Assembly (NCBI RefSeq): GCF_014191305.1 | Contig: NZ_JACHWJ010000004.1 | Coordinates: 1 to 64,000, forward strand | DNA: 64,000 nucleotides | Reading direction: 5' to 3' | Source of the DNA: Pseudoclavibacter helvolus | Lineage (GTDB): Bacteria; Actinomycetota; Actinomycetes; Actinomycetales; Microbacteriaceae | Shown here: positions 61,437-64,000 of the stretch, piece by piece | How the letters are laid out: each line of letters starts with the position of its first letter | How positions within the stretch are numbered: the stretch's first letter is position 1 | Notes under the pieces: generated by a model | What the model was told of the DNA's origin: nothing | The model's input: the letters and a program-made list of their open reading frames with translations, nothing else | Database searches by the model: none | Translations under genes and position numbers: made by a program

Positions 61437-62537
61437 GTGAACCAGAGCGCAAAGTCCACAAACGGGGAGACGACCACCGCTCCAGACATCCTCGTAGTAG
61501 TGCCATGGCTGCAGGGTGGGGGCGCCCAGGGAGCCCTAGCTGGGATCCTTCGGCAGATCCCGAAGGAGCGCATCCGTCTCGTTGTGCTATTCGATGAGAA
61601 CAGGGACTTTTCGACGCTGACTGAACTCGCCGGCGACGTGGTTTTCCTGAACCGCAAACGGAATCCACTTGGGATCCTCAGCGCGAGGTCTGCGCTGAAG
61701 CCTTATTTCAAGCAGGCACGGCGGCTCTATTCGCTCATGCGCGCGAGTCACCTCGTCATTGGTGCTGGTCCCAAGAAGGACCTCAAACGTCTGCGCGTGG
61801 CGGCGACCTTCCATCAGCTGCCCTCCCACGATTCAGGTTCATTGCAGGGGCGCATCGAGAACATTCTTGTCAGGCGGGCAACGCTGTCCGCTGATCTCGT
61901 AACGACGCCGAGCGAGCGAGCAGTGGAAGAGCTCGTGAGTTTCAGACTAGCAAAACCCTCGAAGGTGAAATTCGAGTCGAACGCCATCTCTGTCAGCAAC
62001 GCGGATGCCGTCCCTCCCAGGGAGGGCGAGCTGCGCCCTCTGCGCCTCCTCCTGGCAGGCCGTCTGACAGAGCAGAAGGGGATCGACCGGCTGCAAGGGT
62101 TGCTCGAGGGCATTCCCGATCCTGTTGACCTCCGCATCGTGGGAGAGGGCGATATGCAGGGCATCGTCGACTCTTTGTGCGCAGATGCTCCCGCTCCCCA
62201 TACCGTTGAGCATTTTGGCTACAGTCGGGAGATGGTCAAGCACCTCGACTGGTGTGACGCTGTGCTGATGCCGAGCCGCTGGGAGCTGAATCCTCTGTTG
62301 GTCTGGGAGAGCTGGGCGCGTTCTCGCCCCGTGGTGGCGTCCAACATCCCGGTCTTTAAGGACCTGGCAGGGCGTGGCCCGGTTCTGCTGTTCGAAGGCG
62401 CAATCGATCTCGCCTTCGCCACCCAGAAGCTCCTGGCGGACAGCCAGCTACGCAGGACGCTGGGCGCCGAGGCGAACGACGCGTACTTGGGGTTCCAGAA
62501 CGAAAAGCGCTACGTGGCGGAGTTCCTGACCTCGTAG
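61437..62537 (+). CDS. glycosyltransferase family 4
   Basis: GT-B glycosyltransferase, 366 aa. Start ILVVVPWLQGGGAQGALAGI, then LVIGAGPKKDL, LRLLLAGRLTEQKGIDRLQG, DLRIVGEGDMQGIVD and the donor region MPSRWELNPLLVWESWARSR. GTG 61437 has AAGGAA about 8 bp upstream. It is the last plus-strand gene of the cluster; the Wzy-like gene converges from the other side. Confidence 0.9.
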   Translation: MNQSAKSTNGETTTAPDILVVVPWLQGGGAQGALAGILRQIPKERIRLVVLFDENRDFSTLTELAGDVVFLNRKRNPLGILSARSALKPYFKQARRLYSLMRASHLVIGAGPKKDLKRLRVAATFHQLPSHDSGSLQGRIENILVRRATLSADLVTTPSERAVEELVSFRLAKPSKVKFESNAISVSNADAVPPREGELRPLRLLLAGRLTEQKGIDRLQGLLEGIPDPVDLRIVGEGDMQGIVDSLCADAPAPHTVEHFGYSREMVKHLDWCDAVLMPSRWELNPLLVWESWARSRPVVASNIPVFKDLAGRGPVLLFEGAIDLAFATQKLLADSQLRRTLGAEANDAYLGFQNEKRYVAEFLTS

Positions 62538-62560
62538 CGCCGAGCTTGAGGCTTGTCGCG

Positions 62561-62594
62561 CGCCGAGTTGGGCCTCACGCCGAGTTGGCCCTCA
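62561..62594. repeat. 17-bp direct repeat between convergent genes
   Basis: CGCCGAGTTGGGCCTCA (62561-62577) is followed directly by CGCCGAGTTGGCCCTCA (62578-62594), differing at one base, with a partial related copy before. It fills most of the short gap between the glycosyltransferase and the Wzy-like gene. Confidence 0.75.
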
Positions 62595-62631
62595 CAGGGC
62601 TCGGTAGGCGATTGTGCGCTTCTCTCGGAGG

Positions 62632-63984
62632 TTAGAGACGTGCCTGGACTGGCAGTTGCCGTGCGTACTTGCCCTGGAGCGACGTGGGCCTGGCCTCAAC
62701 TGGCTCTGACACCTCTTGCTCATCCTCGTCCACCTCTGCTGGCTTGGACTCGCGAGGCTGTGCCGAGGCCAGTACGAAGACCATGAAGACAAGCAGGCTG
62801 AACCAAGTGGTGATGTCGTATGCGAAGGCGCCCACGGCGATGGCCGTCGCCGACATCGACACGTAGATGTCGCGGTTGAAGATGCCACGAGCCAGCATGA
62901 CCACAAATGCGATGAGTAGCACGAGGCCGTACGACGCGAGAATACGCAAGTAGTCATTGTCGAAGACACTGATTCGTCCATAGCCCGTCACCACTCCCGA
63001 TGACAGAGCTTCCGCGACGTATCCGGGCCCATCACCGAAAAAGAGGGAAGAGACGTCTCGGTCGAGCAGGTTCACGGCGCTCGCAAAGACGCCAGTCCGG
63101 TGCTGGTACGAGGCAGTCTGTTCCAGCTGCCCGCCCAGCCCGGTCCATTCAAGGACAGCAATGCGCAGGGATTCGAAGAGCCCAACAGCGATACCGCCAA
63201 GAAGAATGTAGAACGCCGAATGCGAGAGCTTGAAGGACCGGAGGGCCCAGACGCCTCCTGCGGCAAGCAGCATCACGAGGGCGGTTCGGGTTCCCGAGAG
63301 GAAGATTGTTGCCACTCCGATAGCGGCAAGCGCAGACCAAACGAACCAGTACTTGCGGTAGGTGCCTGCCAGGTAGAAGCAGGCGACGATGCAGAGAGCG
63401 ATGACCAGGCCAAGCGTGATCGAGAAACCAGTTGTTCCCATTGCACGTCCACCCAAGTCCGTCAGCAGGTTGTTGAGCCCGACCTGACGGAATGTGACAC
63501 CGTCGCGCCGAGGCCACGGGTTCGAGACTTTGAAGAACACGTCAGCAACGGAAACCACGAACTGAGAAACGATCACACTGGCGGCAATCACCGCAAGGAC
63601 ACGGTTCCTCTGCTGCCCCAAACGGGAAGCTGCGGCAGCGAGCAAGCAGATCGTCGTACCCAGGAGCAAGTAGATGATCATGGCGGGCACCGAAGCCGCA
63701 TGAACGATCGAGAGAACTGCGAATACCGCGCCGAAGGCATACACCGCAAACGGGGACTTCGCGTACACGGGGCGCGGGAACCGGATGATCCCGATCAAGA
63801 GTGCAAGCGAGGTGCACGCCAGCACGATTGCTCTCGAGATTTCGGTGAATTCGGAGTGGACGCCGATGGCGAGCAACACCGTCGCCACGACGCCTGCTTC
63901 GAGGGCTCGTTCCTTCTTGATGAGCAGCGGTGTAAGGACAGCCGCTGCGCAGAAGAGTCCGAGCAAGATGTACTGGAAAGTCAT
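62632..63984 (-). CDS. O-antigen polymerase/ligase-like membrane protein (Wzy type)
   Basis: 450 aa with about 11 membrane helices, matching the O-antigen ligase-like family. A long extracytoplasmic loop between helices contains GLNNLLTDLGGRAMGTTGFS and the conserved Arg in ATIFLSGTRTALVMLLAAGG; later the H/D-rich loop SYQHRTGVFASAVNLLDRDV. The C-terminus is hydrophilic and Glu-rich. It probably polymerises the repeat unit flipped by the Wzx protein. ATG 63984 is 16 bp from the window end, so its promoter is outside. Confidence 0.87.
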   Translation of the reverse strand: MTFQYILLGLFCAAAVLTPLLIKKERALEAGVVATVLLAIGVHSEFTEISRAIVLACTSLALLIGIIRFPRPVYAKSPFAVYAFGAVFAVLSIVHAASVPAMIIYLLLGTTICLLAAAASRLGQQRNRVLAVIAASVIVSQFVVSVADVFFKVSNPWPRRDGVTFRQVGLNNLLTDLGGRAMGTTGFSITLGLVIALCIVACFYLAGTYRKYWFVWSALAAIGVATIFLSGTRTALVMLLAAGGVWALRSFKLSHSAFYILLGGIAVGLFESLRIAVLEWTGLGGQLEQTASYQHRTGVFASAVNLLDRDVSSLFFGDGPGYVAEALSSGVVTGYGRISVFDNDYLRILASYGLVLLIAFVVMLARGIFNRDIYVSMSATAIAVGAFAYDITTWFSLLVFMVFVLASAQPRESKPAEVDEDEQEVSEPVEARPTSLQGKYARQLPVQARL

Positions 63985-64000
63985 GGATGCGACCTACGCG

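Overview
The window is high-GC (about 70 percent by eye), gene-dense chromosomal DNA with mostly short gaps. GTG and TTG starts, ATGA/GTGA overlaps, AGGAGG-type ribosome sites, a likely leaderless tilS, a Glu-Asp-Phe tRNA cluster and the tilS-hpt-ftsH-folate-DUF3180 gene order all point to Actinomycetota. I infer Microbacteriaceae, partly from the very frequent word GGATGC. I see no rRNA, CRISPR array, insertion sequence, prophage or plasmid replication gene.

Layout. 0-6.4 kb: Tat-exported DyP peroxidase (EfeB), a response regulator/histidine kinase pair, folA-thyA (minus) and an NAD-dependent epimerase-like protein. 6.4-12 kb: a lactate module with a D-lactate dehydrogenase fusion and lactate permease (minus) facing a GntR regulator, with FadR-type operator repeats between. 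12-18 kb: an amidohydrolase, then a sugar-acid type locus (GntR regulator, enolase-superfamily enzyme, a chimeric gene remnant, LacI regulator). 18-37 kb: acyl-CoA ligase, RidA, acyltransferase, an oleate hydratase remnant, three tandem DUF3592-like membrane proteins, two NCS2 nucleobase permeases, a flavin monooxygenase, a carboxylesterase with a premature stop, a TM2 protein, a frameshifted DUF368 gene, a molybdopterin oxidoreductase and a nonsense-split membrane gene. 37-38 kb: three tRNA genes. 38-50 kb: M23 cell-wall hydrolase, pyrophosphatase, tilS, hpt, ftsH, then folate synthesis in two fused polypeptides (FolE-FolP and FolB-FolK) and DUF3180. 50-64 kb: a Fic protein with a perfect palindrome upstream, a galE-type epimerase, two acyltransferases, an SGNH hydrolase, and an exopolysaccharide locus (Wzz/tyrosine kinase, two glycosyltransferases, pyruvyl transferase, flippase, Wzy-like polymerase) that is less GC-rich.

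The most unusual features are: (1) a series of long imperfect palindromes in intergenic gaps, falling into several sequence families, some with copies at distant sites; (2) the FolE-FolP fusion, which with FolB-FolK puts four folate enzymes on two overlapping ORFs; (3) an in-frame chimera of a Gfo/Idh oxidoreductase N-terminus and a fumarylacetoacetate-hydrolase C-terminus, a deletion scar; (4) several other decayed genes between 16 and 37 kb. I did not find a clearly new multi-gene defence or catalytic system. The palindrome families and the Fic/palindrome pair are the best candidates for something undescribed.
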